64,000 nucleotides of DNA from the NCBI GenBank assembly GCA_902779675.1, contig CACZCK010000001.1, positions 116,992 to 180,991 of the forward strand, given 5' to 3'. Position 1 is the stretch's first letter. Each line of letters begins with the position of its first letter. This document shows positions 49,412-58,261 of this stretch, piece by piece. The notes beneath the pieces were generated by a model. It made no database searches and had not been told where the DNA came from. It saw only the letters and a program-made list of their open reading frames with translations. The stretch comes from an uncultured Coriobacteriaceae bacterium (GTDB lineage: Bacteria > Actinomycetota > Coriobacteriia > Coriobacteriales > Atopobiaceae). The position numbers and the translations under genes are program-made.

Positions 49412-49933
49412 TCACGCCTCCCCCGCCACGATGGCCGCAAGCAGGGCCTCGCAGCCTTCGAGCACGTCGCGATAGGTGCGATCGAAGTCGCCCGTATACC
49501 ACGGGTCGGCGATATCGCGCGGATGGGCCGCCCAGTCGAGCAGCAGGTGCACCTTGCCCTGCGGGTCCGCCTGCGCGGCAAACGAGGCGCTCACCGGTTC
49601 CCAACTCCAACCGTAGCCCGTCTCGCCAGCCAGGATGCGGTACATCCCCGCCAGGTTCTCTTGGTCCATGCCGCAGATGAGGTCGTAGCGGGCGTAGTCG
49701 GCACGCGTCATTTGTCGCGCGCGATGCTCGCCGCAGGCAATGCCGTGCGCACGCAGCACGCGCCTGGTGCCCCGGTGCGGCCCGGCGCCAATCTCCTCGC
49801 GGCTGGTAGCGGCCGAGTCAACCAGCACCTCAGCCTCAAGGCCGCGTGCGGCCACCAGGTGGCGCATCACGTACTCGGCCATGGTCGAACGGCAGATGTT
49901 GCCATGGCACACCATCAGAATGCGTCTTGTCAC
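49412..49933 (-). CDS. Low-molecular-weight protein-tyrosine phosphatase
   Basis: A 173-residue cytosolic enzyme. The P-loop CHGNICRS (Cys9 nucleophile) follows MTRRILMV; the catalytic aspartate is in IADPWYTGDF near the C-terminus. Such proteins dephosphorylate tyrosine residues on kinases, or act as arsenate-reductase relatives. The start is GTG 49933 with AAGGAG. It sits between the U32 gene and the YARHG gene and is probably co-transcribed with both. Confidence 0.93.
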   Translation of the reverse strand: MTRRILMVCHGNICRSTMAEYVMRHLVAARGLEAEVLVDSAATSREEIGAGPHRGTRRVLRAHGIACGEHRARQMTRADYARYDLICGMDQENLAGMYRILAGETGYGWSWEPVSASFAAQADPQGKVHLLLDWAAHPRDIADPWYTGDFDRTYRDVLEGCEALLAAIVAGEA

Positions 49934-49952
49934 GTCGGACTCCTTGTAGCCG

Positions 49953-51749
49953 CTACACGTACTGCGACCCGCGCGACTGCTCCAAGGCCAGGATGGTGCT
50001 CACGTTCTTGCGCTCCACCTCGGTGATGTCGCCCTCGTTGAACACGTCGGACGGGTGGTACCAGCTCTTGGAGGCAAAGTAGTCGGAAAGCTCGCCAGCC
50101 TCGAACACGTAGCCGTGGCGAGCATAGATCTCGTTGCGTGCCACAAAGAGGTCGTGGTCACTCAGGGCCTCGAGCTCGCTGGTGTCGTAGACGCGCACGT
50201 TGGACTCGGGGAGCATGTACTCGCTGGCATCGGCCTGCTCCACAGGCTCCTCTGGCTCCTCGCTCGCACTCGAGCCCTCGTCGCTGCTCGCCGGGGCAAA
50301 GGGCGGCGCATCGGTGCGGAAGAGGTTGGCGTCCTCGTCGGCGCTGCCGTCCTGGTCGATGGCATATAGGGTATTGGGGTCGTCGTCGAGCAGGTAGTAG
50401 GCCACGCTGCGCAGGTAGCAGCCAGCACCCTCGATGCCGCCAGGGCCAGCGTCCATGTGCTCGATGGTGTCGGGGTCGATGAGTGTCTGCTTGGCCAGAT
50501 TGCCGTCGGCGGCGTAGGTCTCGATGATGCCGTCCTTGATGTACCAGTAGCGGCCGTCGTAGGTGCGCTTTGTGGTCCACCAGCCGTCGATCGACGAGAT
50601 GATCCTGTTGGCCTCCTTGACCGAGATGGTCTTTGTGGCCACGGGCTGCTCGACCTCGGCCGCCGGGTCGACCCCGCGCCCACCCAGCAGCAGGTAGGCC
50701 ACGCCAAAGCCCAGCACGATGGCCAAGGCGGCAATGGCAGCCACCACCGTCATGGGCAGCGTGGAGGCGTTGTTGGCATGGCGCTGCGACGGACGCTGAC
50801 GCCCCTGCCAGGCGTCGGGCACATGGTGGCGCACGGACGAGTCGTAGCCGTAGACCACGTCGTCGCCCACGTCGATGACGGGATACGCCCTCGGCTCCGC
50901 GACGTCTGCGGCGGGGACGTCCTCCCCCGCCTCGGCTGGCGTCTGCTCGCCCTGCTCCTGTGCCCGGTCGTCGTCGGCAGCCTCCGGGGCGGCCTCGTCG
51001 TCGGCTTCGGACGCCGACTCGTCGCCATCGGACTCTTCGTCTGCGGCCTCGGGCTCGGCCTCCACATCAGCCTCGGAATCGGCTTCCTCCTCAGCCTCGG
51101 GCTCCTCGCTGTCGGCGACCTCCACCTCGGGCTCGTCGTCCACCCCAGGCTCGGACTCCTCGCCGTCGGCGACCTCCACCTCGGGCTCGGCGGGCATCAA
51201 CTGGGTGGCATCGGACAAGGGCTCGGCCGACTCGGAGGGCACGACGTCCTCCTGCATGCCCTCGGGCATGAGCTGAGTCCTGTCGCCCGCATCCTCGGGC
51301 ATAAGCTGCGTCCTGTCGCCCGCATCCTCGGTTGCCGGCTCGTTCGCATCTGCGGCCTCTTCGGCGGAGACATGCGCCTGCAAGTCCAGAACGCGCACCT
51401 CGCCATGACCCTTGCGGATCCTGTTGCCCATCCGCACGGGACGCGCCTCGCGCTGCGAGTTGACCATTTCGTCGGCAAGCTGGGAAAAGTCGTCCCCCGA
51501 CTCGGCGACCTCGGCACTGAGGTTCATGAGCAGGGTGGGCAGGTCGCGCACCTTGGGTTCGAACGTCTCGCTCTCGGCCACTGCGGCAGCCGCGTCTTCG
51601 GGCCAGAGCGGCTCGGACGCCGAGGTGTCGTCGAGGCCCACGTGGTCGATGGGATCCTCGCTCGCGGCAGGACGCTCCACACGCGTGCCACAGCGCTCAC
51701 AGAAGTGAGCCCAGTCGGGGAGCTCCATGCCACAATGAGCGCAGTACAC
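49953..51749 (-). CDS. Zinc-ribbon, acidic-repeat membrane protein with YARHG domain
   Basis: A 598-residue protein. A zinc ribbon opens it (CAHCGMELPDWAHFCERCG). A long, highly acidic linker of about 250 residues follows, with repeats: EDAGDRTQLMP occurs twice in tandem, and PEVEVAD(G/S)EE(S/P)EP recurs. One membrane helix (about 330-350) comes next, then an external region and a YARHG domain (LFVARNEIYARHGYVFEAGEL, shown in part) at 535-590. YARHG proteins are surface-exposed with unknown ligands. The start is GTG 51749 with GAGGTGG. The linker makes it an elongated bridge from cytosol to cell surface. Confidence 0.8.
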   Translation of the reverse strand: MYCAHCGMELPDWAHFCERCGTRVERPAASEDPIDHVGLDDTSASEPLWPEDAAAAVAESETFEPKVRDLPTLLMNLSAEVAESGDDFSQLADEMVNSQREARPVRMGNRIRKGHGEVRVLDLQAHVSAEEAADANEPATEDAGDRTQLMPEDAGDRTQLMPEGMQEDVVPSESAEPLSDATQLMPAEPEVEVADGEESEPGVDDEPEVEVADSEEPEAEEEADSEADVEAEPEAADEESDGDESASEADDEAAPEAADDDRAQEQGEQTPAEAGEDVPAADVAEPRAYPVIDVGDDVVYGYDSSVRHHVPDAWQGRQRPSQRHANNASTLPMTVVAAIAALAIVLGFGVAYLLLGGRGVDPAAEVEQPVATKTISVKEANRIISSIDGWWTTKRTYDGRYWYIKDGIIETYAADGNLAKQTLIDPDTIEHMDAGPGGIEGAGCYLRSVAYYLLDDDPNTLYAIDQDGSADEDANLFRTDAPPFAPASSDEGSSASEEPEEPVEQADASEYMLPESNVRVYDTSELEALSDHDLFVARNEIYARHGYVFEAGELSDYFASKSWYHPSDVFNEGDITEVERKNVSTILALEQSRGSQYV

Positions 51750-51867
51750 CGTTCACCACCTCGCGCGCGTCAACCATACCGTTACAACGTACCACACACA
51801 TCGTCTAACAGGTCCAACTATCGCGGAAAGTCGCATGCTAGCCCCGCATCTACCAGCATTGCAGGCA

Positions 51868-51908
51868 CAAAACGCAAAGGCGCCGTCCCACCTACGTGAG
51901 ACGGCGCC
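51868..51908 (-). terminator. Terminator of the amino-acid ABC operon
   Basis: GGCGCCGTC/GACGGCGCC (51879-51887, 51900-51908) with a 12-base loop. On the minus strand TTTGCGTTTTG follows, 50 bases after the ATPase gene. Confidence 0.8.
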
Positions 51909-51958
51909 CGTCCATTGTGGCTGCCAGGCGCACCTGCCGGCGCGACCGGTGCGTGACG

Positions 51959-52711
51959 CTAGTGGCCCTTGATAGAGTCGAGGAAGTCCTTGGCACGAGC
52001 CGACTGCGGGTGGTCAAAGAACTCGTCGGGCGTGTTCTGCTCCACGATCTGGCCGTCGGCCATGAAGACCACGCGGTTGGACACGCGGCGCGCAAAGTTC
52101 ATCTCGTGGGTCACAACCACCATGGTCATGCCCTCCTGCGCCAGCTCGACCATGACGTCGAGCACCTCGTTAATCATCTCGGGGTCAAGCGCCGAGGTGG
52201 GCTCGTCGAAGAGCATGGCCTTGGGATGCATGGCCAGACTGCGCGCGATGGCCACGCGCTGCTGCTGGCCGCCGGAGAGCTGCGCGGGGACCTTGTGCGC
52301 CTGGGCCTCCACGCCCACGCGGGCGAGCAGCTCCATGGCCTCGGCCTCTGCCTCCTTGCGGTTGCGGTGCAGCACCTCGACCGGACCCATGGTCACGTTG
52401 TCGAGGATGGTCTTGTGCGCAAAGAGGTTGAAGCTCTGGAACACCATGCCAATCTCGGCGCGGAGGGCTGCCAGCTCCTTGCCCTCCTGCGGCAGGGGCT
52501 TGCCCTCAAAGAGGATCTCGCCCGAGTCGATGGTCTCGAGGCGGTTGATGGTGCGGCAGAGCGTGGACTTGCCCGAGCCGGACGGACCGATGAGCACCAC
52601 GACCTCGCCCTTCTGCACCTCGAGGTTGATGTCCTGCAGCACGTGCAGCTGACCGTAGTGCTTGTCGACATGGCGCATCTGAATGATGGGCTCTGCGGTT
52701 TGGATGGGCAT
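51959..52711 (-). CDS. Polar amino-acid ABC transporter ATPase
   Basis: A 250-residue ATPase: Walker [13 protein letters not shown]-loop [12 protein letters not shown], signature [15 protein letters not shown], Walker [15 protein letters not shown] and switch histidine [10 protein letters not shown]. This is the GlnQ/HisP type that powers import of glutamine, glutamate, histidine or related amino acids. It is the last gene of the operon binding protein - permease - permease - ATPase; 12 bases separate it from the second permease. Confidence 0.95.
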   Translation of the reverse strand: MPIQTAEPIIQMRHVDKHYGQLHVLQDINLEVQKGEVVVLIGPSGSGKSTLCRTINRLETIDSGEILFEGKPLPQEGKELAALRAEIGMVFQSFNLFAHKTILDNVTMGPVEVLHRNRKEAEAEAMELLARVGVEAQAHKVPAQLSGGQQQRVAIARSLAMHPKAMLFDEPTSALDPEMINEVLDVMVELAQEGMTMVVVTHEMNFARRVSNRVVFMADGQIVEQNTPDEFFDHPQSARAKDFLDSIKGH

Positions 52712-52723
52712 GCGATCAGCTCC

Positions 52724-53566
52724 TTACACGGGATTCTCGTCGACGCGCGAAATCACCGGCGTGTCCGAGCGATGCGCGAGGTAGATGGAGAACTGGTTGG
52801 TTGCGTAGTTGACGGCGATGTAGAGCAGCGCCACCACAAAGTACATGGAGACGAGCGCGTCGTAGTTGGAGATGAGCACGCGCGCGTTCTGCATGAGGTC
52901 GGGGTAGCTGACCACGTAGGCCACCGTGGTGTCCTTGACCACGACGACCAGCTGCGACACCAGGCTGGGGATGACGATCTTGAGCGCCTGGGGCAGCACG
53001 ATCTTGCGCGTGATCTTGCCGTGGGTCATGCCCAGCGCCATGGCCGCCTCGACCTGCCCCTTGGGCACGGCGTTGACGCCCGCGCGAAAGACCTCTGCCA
53101 GCACGCCCGACGCCGCGAGCGCCACCGGCACCGTGATCATCCAGAACGCCGGCATGCGCAGGCCGTACTTGGGGATGACCAAGAAGAAGAAGTAGATCAG
53201 CAGCAGGCTGGGCAGGCTGCGGAAGAGGTCGGTGACCACGTGGCAGATCGCCGACAGCGCCCGGTTGGGGCTGATGCGGCCCAGCATGAGCAGCAGGCCC
53301 AGGGCCATGGCGATGATGCCGGCGGTGATGGCCACCTTGATGGTGCCCAGAAAACCGCGCAGCAGGAAGCGCCAGGTGGTCCAGCGCAAGAAGAAGCTCC
53401 AGTACTTGGGGTTGAGCTGGTCGTTGACGTAGAACTGGCGCAGCACGAAGGCGACGAACGCGACGAGCAACACCACCGAGATGGCAGTGCCAATACGCAC
53501 GAGGCGCTGCGTCTTGGGGCCGGGAGCCTCGTAGAGGGCGTCCCGCATGGAGACGTTGGCACTCAT
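52724..53566 (-). CDS. Amino-acid ABC transporter permease (second)
   Basis: A 280-residue inner-membrane protein with five to six helices. The BPD_transp_1 EAA region is EVFRAGVNAVPKGQVEAAMALGMTHG, given in part, with FRSLPSLLLIYFFFLVIP. The N-terminal cytoplasmic segment is long (about 35 residues). The ATG at 53566 overlaps the stop of the first permease by four bases. It forms the heterodimeric channel with the protein at 53563-54222. Confidence 0.93.
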   Translation of the reverse strand: MSANVSMRDALYEAPGPKTQRLVRIGTAISVVLLVAFVAFVLRQFYVNDQLNPKYWSFFLRWTTWRFLLRGFLGTIKVAITAGIIAMALGLLLMLGRISPNRALSAICHVVTDLFRSLPSLLLIYFFFLVIPKYGLRMPAFWMITVPVALAASGVLAEVFRAGVNAVPKGQVEAAMALGMTHGKITRKIVLPQALKIVIPSLVSQLVVVVKDTTVAYVVSYPDLMQNARVLISNYDALVSMYFVVALLYIAVNYATNQFSIYLAHRSDTPVISRVDENPV

Positions 53567-54222
53567 CGCAGGATCCTCACCTTCTCATCGAGCTTGTTGC
53601 CCAGAAATCCCAGCACGACCGACGTGCCCGCGTAGCAGATGGCGGAGACCACGAAGGCCGAGATGCCCGCCACCGAGCGCGAGTTGACGTAGTTGACCAT
53701 GCCGGTGAGCTCGGGCGGGGTGAGGGGCACCTGCGAGCCCATAGCCGTGGTGAGCAGCGTGGCGATGAGCAGGTTGGTCATGGGCAGCACCGTGGTGCGC
53801 AGCGATTGCGGAATCACGATGAGGCGGATGATCTGCACGAACGAGAGCCCGATGGCGCGCGCGGCCTCGATCTGCCCCACGCCGATGGCGTTGATGCCAC
53901 TCATGAAGTTCTCGGACGCAAACGACGACACCACCAGGATCACGCAGCACAGAAGGCACGTGCGGTACGACAGCGTGGCTCCCAGGTACGGCAGGGCATA
54001 CACGAAGATGACCAGCAGCGACACCGTGGGGATGTTGCGGAACAGCTGCACGTAGACGTCGCCCGCCACCCGCAGCGGCTTGATGGGAGACACCCTCAGT
54101 ACCGTGGCAAGAATGCCCAAGGCCAATCCGCCGGCAAAGCAGACGGCCGTCATAAGCCAAGTAGAGAGCACCGACTTGAGATAGACGTCACCAAAGGTGG
54201 TGAAGACCTCTGCGACTCCCAT
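53563..54222 (-). CDS. Amino-acid ABC transporter permease (first)
   Basis: A 219-residue permease: MGVAEVFTTFGDVYLKSVLS start, RNIPTVSLLVIFVYALPYLG, and the EAA-type loop NFMSGINAIGVGQIEAARAIGLS. The start at 54222 has AGGAGGTGC; the longer open frame upstream lies in a hairpin-rich gap and is not coding. It pairs with the second permease, which starts inside its last codons. Confidence 0.93.
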   Translation of the reverse strand: MGVAEVFTTFGDVYLKSVLSTWLMTAVCFAGGLALGILATVLRVSPIKPLRVAGDVYVQLFRNIPTVSLLVIFVYALPYLGATLSYRTCLLCCVILVVSSFASENFMSGINAIGVGQIEAARAIGLSFVQIIRLIVIPQSLRTTVLPMTNLLIATLLTTAMGSQVPLTPPELTGMVNYVNSRSVAGISAFVVSAICYAGTSVVLGFLGNKLDEKVRILR

Positions 54223-54322
54223 GCGCACCTCCTTCCTCTTGGAGGATGGGACCAGGCCACGGCTGCGGCGGACGCGTCTGCGCGTCGCTGCGGCCTGCGA
54301 CCTTGGCCACCTTATGCGGCAA

Positions 54323-54393
54323 GGGCCTCCGCGCACTGACGCGGAGGCCCCGGTCACGTTCCAACTCGTAGCGCCTGACGGGCTCCGTCAGGC
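54323..54393 (-). promoter_or_regulatory. Two hairpins between the binding-protein and permease genes
   Basis: GGGCCTCCGCG/CGCGGAGGCCC (54323-54350, loop 6) and GCCTGACGG/CCGTCAGGC (54373-54393, loop 3), both perfect. Such hairpins often stabilise or partly terminate the binding-protein part of an ABC operon mRNA, so that the binding protein is made in excess. Confidence 0.6.
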
Positions 54394-54403
54394 AAAAGCT
54401 TGC

Positions 54404-55387
54404 CTAGGCCTCGATCGCGGGGGGCTCCGGCGCCTCGGTAACGCCGATGCGGTTGCCGAGGCAGCACATGTACAGGGCCTCCCAGATGCCCTCATCCTCG
54501 ATCTTCTTCAGGAAGTCGTTGACAAAGGCGACGCCATCGGAGTCCTTGGGCAGGCCGATGCCCAGCGGGTCCTCGGGACCAAACTCGGCGGCCAGCTCGT
54601 ACTTGCCCGGGTTCTCGATGATGGAGCCCATGTGCAGCGTGGCGTCGACGACGTAGGCGTCGATGCGGCCCTGCTCCAGGGCGCGACGCAGCTCCTCGTC
54701 GGTGCCCAGCTCCTGGATCTCGGCGGCGTCAGGAGCGTACTCCTCCACCACGGCACGGCCGTTGGAGCCCTCCTGGACGCCCACGATCTTGCCGGCGAGG
54801 TCCTCGACGCTCTTGATGTCGGTGTTGCCCGCCTTGACCAGGATGCCCTGATGGCCCACGTAGTACGGGCCGGCGAAGGAGATGAGCTTCTTGCGCTCGT
54901 CGTTGATGGTGTAGGTGGCGAAGACGGCGTCGACGGTGTCGTTCTGCAGGACGGACTCGCGGGTGGAAGACTGCACGAGGGTCAGGTCGTAGGCGTCGGG
55001 AGCGCCGACAACGTAGAGGGCGAGCAGCTGGAACAGGCCGGCGTCAAAGCCGCGATGCTTGCCGTCGACCTCGTTGAGCTGCGAGAAGAGCGTGGAGGTC
55101 TCGACGCCACCCACGCGGAGCTTGCCGGCCTCCTTGACCTTGGTGGCCCAGGTGCTGGCGGCGATGTCGGCCTCGTCGGCGATGGGGCCGCTCATGACGA
55201 TCTTGTCGAACTCCTCGGCGTTGAGGGCGGTGTCGTCGGCAGCAGCGGCGTCATCGGTCGCAGCGTCATCAGCGGCGGGGGCGTCCTCGGAGCCACCGCA
55301 GGCGGCAAGACCGAAGGCGGCAACGGTGCCGAGGCTGGCGGCGAGGGCCTGGCGACGGCTGAGCATGAGCTCGTCGAGGTTCTTCAT
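54404..55387 (-). CDS. Amino-acid ABC transporter binding lipoprotein with Tat-type signal
   Basis: A 327-residue binding protein. The signal is LSRRQALAASLGTVAAFG, an S-R-R-Q twin-arginine motif, followed by lipobox LAAC, so a Tat-exported lipoprotein is predicted. An A/D-rich linker precedes the SBP_bac_3 fold: LRVGGVETSTLFSQLNEV, GFDAGLFQLLALYVVG, SVLQNDTVDAVFATYTIN, IVGVQEGSNGRAVVEEY and GRIDAYVVDATL. The layout is closest to glutamate-type binding proteins, but the substrate is not certain. GGGAGG precedes the ATG. Confidence 0.9.
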   Translation of the reverse strand: MKNLDELMLSRRQALAASLGTVAAFGLAACGGSEDAPAADDAATDDAAAADDTALNAEEFDKIVMSGPIADEADIAASTWATKVKEAGKLRVGGVETSTLFSQLNEVDGKHRGFDAGLFQLLALYVVGAPDAYDLTLVQSSTRESVLQNDTVDAVFATYTINDERKKLISFAGPYYVGHQGILVKAGNTDIKSVEDLAGKIVGVQEGSNGRAVVEEYAPDAAEIQELGTDEELRRALEQGRIDAYVVDATLHMGSIIENPGKYELAAEFGPEDPLGIGLPKDSDGVAFVNDFLKKIEDEGIWEALYMCCLGNRIGVTEAPEPPAIEA

Positions 55388-55760
55388 GGTGTTCCTCCCT
55401 TTTGTTGGTACCGACAAAGCCCGGTCGGTAGTACTGCACATGATTACTTGCGTACCCATATTGTGTCGCATTCAGTCCCAAATGCATAAAACTGTAATGG
55501 ACTTGCTACATGGAGCCGCTCTCCGCTCGCGCCTGACCGTGGGGGCGGGCGGCGCGGGCGCCTCGGCCACCGCCTCGACCATGCGCACAAAAACCCACGT
55601 ATGCACGCCTGTTCTGGCTGCGTAATCCGATTGCGGAGATTATCCTAGCATTTTGCTAGGAATTCAAACACAAATGAATAGGAGTTAACGCGACGGTAGC
55701 ATTGCCGGCCCCGCCCGCCGAGGCAGCAGAGCCGCTACGATGCCTTGGCCAAAAGGCGCG
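55388..55760. other. Upstream region of the ABC operon, no gene
   Basis: 373 bases between the uppP stop and the binding-protein start. It holds a promoter with an embedded palindrome (55639-55667). Otherwise it is a roughly 250-base leader with no gene that I can support. Confidence 0.6.
55639..55667 (-). promoter_or_regulatory. Promoter with CCTAGCA-TTT-TGCTAGG palindrome in its spacer
   Basis: On the minus strand TTGAAT (55667-55662), 17 bases, GATAAT (55644-55639). The spacer is almost entirely the palindrome CCTAGCAAAATGCTAGG. A dimeric regulator bound there would block polymerase. It faces the ABC binding-protein gene about 250 bases away. Confidence 0.6.
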
Positions 55761-56699
55761 CTAGATGAGGCCCATCGTCCGCGCGCCAAAGTAGGCGAAC
55801 ACTGCCACACCCAGCAGGATGCGGTACCAGCCGAAGGGCTTGAAGTCGTGCCGACGCACGAAGCTCATCAAAAAGCGGATGGACAGCAGCGACACCACAA
55901 AGGCCACGAGCGAGCCAACGCCCAAAATGGCCCACTCCCCCAGCGCGAAGGCGTTGCCCTTGACAAAGAACTTGACCAGACGCAGGGCACTGGCGCCAAA
56001 CATCACCGGAATGGCCAGATAGAAGGTGAACTCGGCCGCCACGGCACGAGAGGTGCCCAAAAGCAGGCCACCAATGATCGTGGAGCCCGAGCGCGAGGTG
56101 CCTGGCACCAGCGACAGCACCTGGAAGATGCCGATGCCGATTGCCGTGGGCCAGTCGAGGTGCTCGATGTCGCGCACACGTGCGAGGGCGTCGGCGCGCT
56201 CGGTGACAGAAGAGCCCACGTTGACCTGCGCAACCAGGTGACGCGGACGCCCCGCGGGGCGCTGCTCCCGGGCGCGTGCGCTACGCTCGCGCGCGTTCTC
56301 GATGACGATGAAGGCCACACCGTAGACGATGAGCGCCGCGGCGATGACGAAGGGGCTTCCCAGATGCTCCTCCATCCAGTCGTCGAGGGGGATACCCACC
56401 GCGGCAGCCGGTATGCAGGCGACGATCACCTTGGCCCACAGCGCCCAAGTGGCTTTGCGCTCCTCGCGGTCCTTGTTGCGCGAGAAGGGGTTGAGCTTCT
56501 CAAAGAACAGCAGACAGACGGCCAGGATGGCGCCCAGCTGAATGACCACCAGGAACATGTCCCAGAAGTCGGGCGACACGTCGAGCGTGACGAACTGTCC
56601 GAGCAGCAGCATATGCCCCGTCGACGAGACGGGCAGCCATTCGGTGATGCCCTCCACCAGACCATAGAGGGCTGCCTTGAGAAGCTCGATGATGTCCAC
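55761..56699 (-). CDS. uppP: Undecaprenyl-diphosphatase
   Basis: A 312-residue integral membrane enzyme that recycles the undecaprenyl carrier for cell-wall synthesis; it also gives bacitracin resistance. Motifs are GITEWLPVSSTGHM and SLVPGTSRSGSTIIGGLLLG. A basic insertion of about 50 residues in the middle (RSARAREQRPAGRPRHL) makes it longer than E. coli UppP (273). The GTG at 56699 is preferred because AGGAAGG sits 8 bases upstream; ATG 56720 is possible. Confidence 0.93.
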   Translation of the reverse strand: MDIIELLKAALYGLVEGITEWLPVSSTGHMLLLGQFVTLDVSPDFWDMFLVVIQLGAILAVCLLFFEKLNPFSRNKDREERKATWALWAKVIVACIPAAAVGIPLDDWMEEHLGSPFVIAAALIVYGVAFIVIENARERSARAREQRPAGRPRHLVAQVNVGSSVTERADALARVRDIEHLDWPTAIGIGIFQVLSLVPGTSRSGSTIIGGLLLGTSRAVAAEFTFYLAIPVMFGASALRLVKFFVKGNAFALGEWAILGVGSLVAFVVSLLSIRFLMSFVRRHDFKPFGWYRILLGVAVFAYFGARTMGLI

Positions 56700-56860
56700 G
56701 CTTTGTCCTTCCTCGCCCATGCGATGCGGTGGTGTCCATGATGCACCTTGCGGGCCCTGGCGTCGCAACTCCCACGCAAAACGCGCACGTTCGCCCTGCC
56801 AATAACGCTGCCGATGCCACATACTCATGGAATAACCATGTCATCGGGCATGCAGCGGTA

Positions 56861-56866
56861 TGATAG
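56861..56866 (+). promoter_or_regulatory. TATGAT -10 box
   Basis: About 56 bases before the GTG start of the secreted protein at 56923. The -35 match is weak. Confidence 0.35.
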
Positions 56867-56922
56867 ACAGCTGTTGGTACGTCAGCGTGCCAACGGTCCT
56901 GTCCCCAACGAAAGAGGTTGTC

Positions 56923-58041
56923 GTGCAACGACCCGTGCAGCGCATCGCCACGATCGCGATTGCCGCCACCGTCGCCGGCCTCGGCCTTGGCCTGTCTCCC
57001 ATTCCCGCAAGCGCGGAAACCTACGAGGAGCTCCAGCAGCGTGTCGAGGATTCGACTGCCGCATACGACGAGGCACTCGCCAACGTGAGCCAGATCCAGG
57101 GCGAAATCGACGAGAACGAGGCCAAGATCGCCGAGCTCGAGGAGCAGCTTCCCGCGCAGCGCGACCGCGCCGCCGACTCGCTTCGGACGCTCTACAAGCT
57201 GCAGCAGTCCAGCAACGGCATCGTCGACCTCATCCTCTCGGCCGACGACTTCAACGAGTTCATCGCCACAATCACCTACCTCGATCGCATCCAGTCCAAG
57301 AACATGACCGAGCTTCAGCAGCTCGCCGATCTCAACGCCGAGCTGCTCGAGGCCGAGGACACGCTGTCGGCCAAGAAGGCCCAGGCCGACCAGGAGCTCG
57401 ATGCAGCGCGCCAGGCGCAGGCCGATGCGCTGGCCGCCCGCGAGGAGGTGCGTCAGCAGGCCATCCAGCAGGCGTACGCCGAGCAGGGAGCGGCGCAGGA
57501 GGCCATCGAGGCCGCCGCGCAGGACGCCAAGGACGGCAAGACCTTTACCAACGCCAGCGGACAGCAGACCAGCGTCTCTACGCCTGAGTCCACCAAGCCC
57601 GCCGCCGAGACCGTGGCCGAGACTCAGGAGTCCCAGCCACAGAGCGAGCCCCAGCAGCAGACCGCGCCCATCGTCTCGGAACGCGACGCCTTCGTGAACA
57701 AGTGGGCCCCGCGCATCGACGCCTACCTCGGCGGTTCGCCGCTGGGCGGGCATGGACGCACCTTTGCCGAGGCCGCCTGGGACTACAACGTGGATCCGCG
57801 CTGGTCTCCTGCCATCTCGTGCATCGAGAGCTCCAAGGGTGCCGTCTGCTTCCGCTCGCACAACGCATGGGGTTGGGGCAGCGCCAGCTGGGGCGACTGG
57901 GACACCGCCATCCGCAGCCATGTGGCAGGCCTTGCCGCAGGGTACGGCTACACGATCACGCCCTCGGCCGCACAGAGGTACTGCCCGCCCACCTGGCAGG
58001 CTTGGTACTCGTCGGTGCTAGCCGAGATGAACTGCATCTAG
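56923..58041 (+). CDS. Secreted coiled-coil protein with lysozyme-like C-terminal domain
   Basis: A 372-residue exported protein. Signal peptide 1-31 ends SPIPASA. Residues 35-180 form a long coiled coil of the PcsB/CwlO-type (VEDSTAAYDEALANV, AKIAELEEQLPAQRD). A T/S/Q-rich linker follows, and residues 258-372 resemble a goose-type or transglycosylase lysozyme fold: FAEAAWDYNVDPRWSPAIS, CIESSKGAV with the likely catalytic glutamate, NAWGWGSASWGDW, AGYGYTITPSAA. It probably cleaves peptidoglycan in cell separation, controlled through the coiled coil. The start is GTG 56923 with AAAGAGG; a strong terminator follows. Confidence 0.82.
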   Translation: MQRPVQRIATIAIAATVAGLGLGLSPIPASAETYEELQQRVEDSTAAYDEALANVSQIQGEIDENEAKIAELEEQLPAQRDRAADSLRTLYKLQQSSNGIVDLILSADDFNEFIATITYLDRIQSKNMTELQQLADLNAELLEAEDTLSAKKAQADQELDAARQAQADALAAREEVRQQAIQQAYAEQGAAQEAIEAAAQDAKDGKTFTNASGQQTSVSTPESTKPAAETVAETQESQPQSEPQQQTAPIVSERDAFVNKWAPRIDAYLGGSPLGGHGRTFAEAAWDYNVDPRWSPAISCIESSKGAVCFRSHNAWGWGSASWGDWDTAIRSHVAGLAAGYGYTITPSAAQRYCPPTWQAWYSSVLAEMNCI

Positions 58042-58045
58042 CAGC

Positions 58046-58073
58046 GAGGGGAGCCTACGGGCTCCCCTCTTTT
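58046..58073 (+). terminator. Factor-independent terminator
   Basis: GAGGGGAGCC, loop TACG, GGCTCCCCTC then TTTT, 5 bases after the stop of the secreted protein. Confidence 0.93.
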
Positions 58074-58261
58074 ATGCGCCAGATGGCCGAACCACCTACA
58101 ACCCGAGTTGCAAGCACTCCCCAACGTCCAGCCACCTCACACCCAGTCTCCTTGTCGCGTTTATGCGAGAAGAGGACGCCCGTGCGTCGTCCCGCACAAA
58201 GACGGGTAGAGTAAGCAGCATGAAACAAGCGCACCCATGCGCCAAACCGTACGGAGGACCC

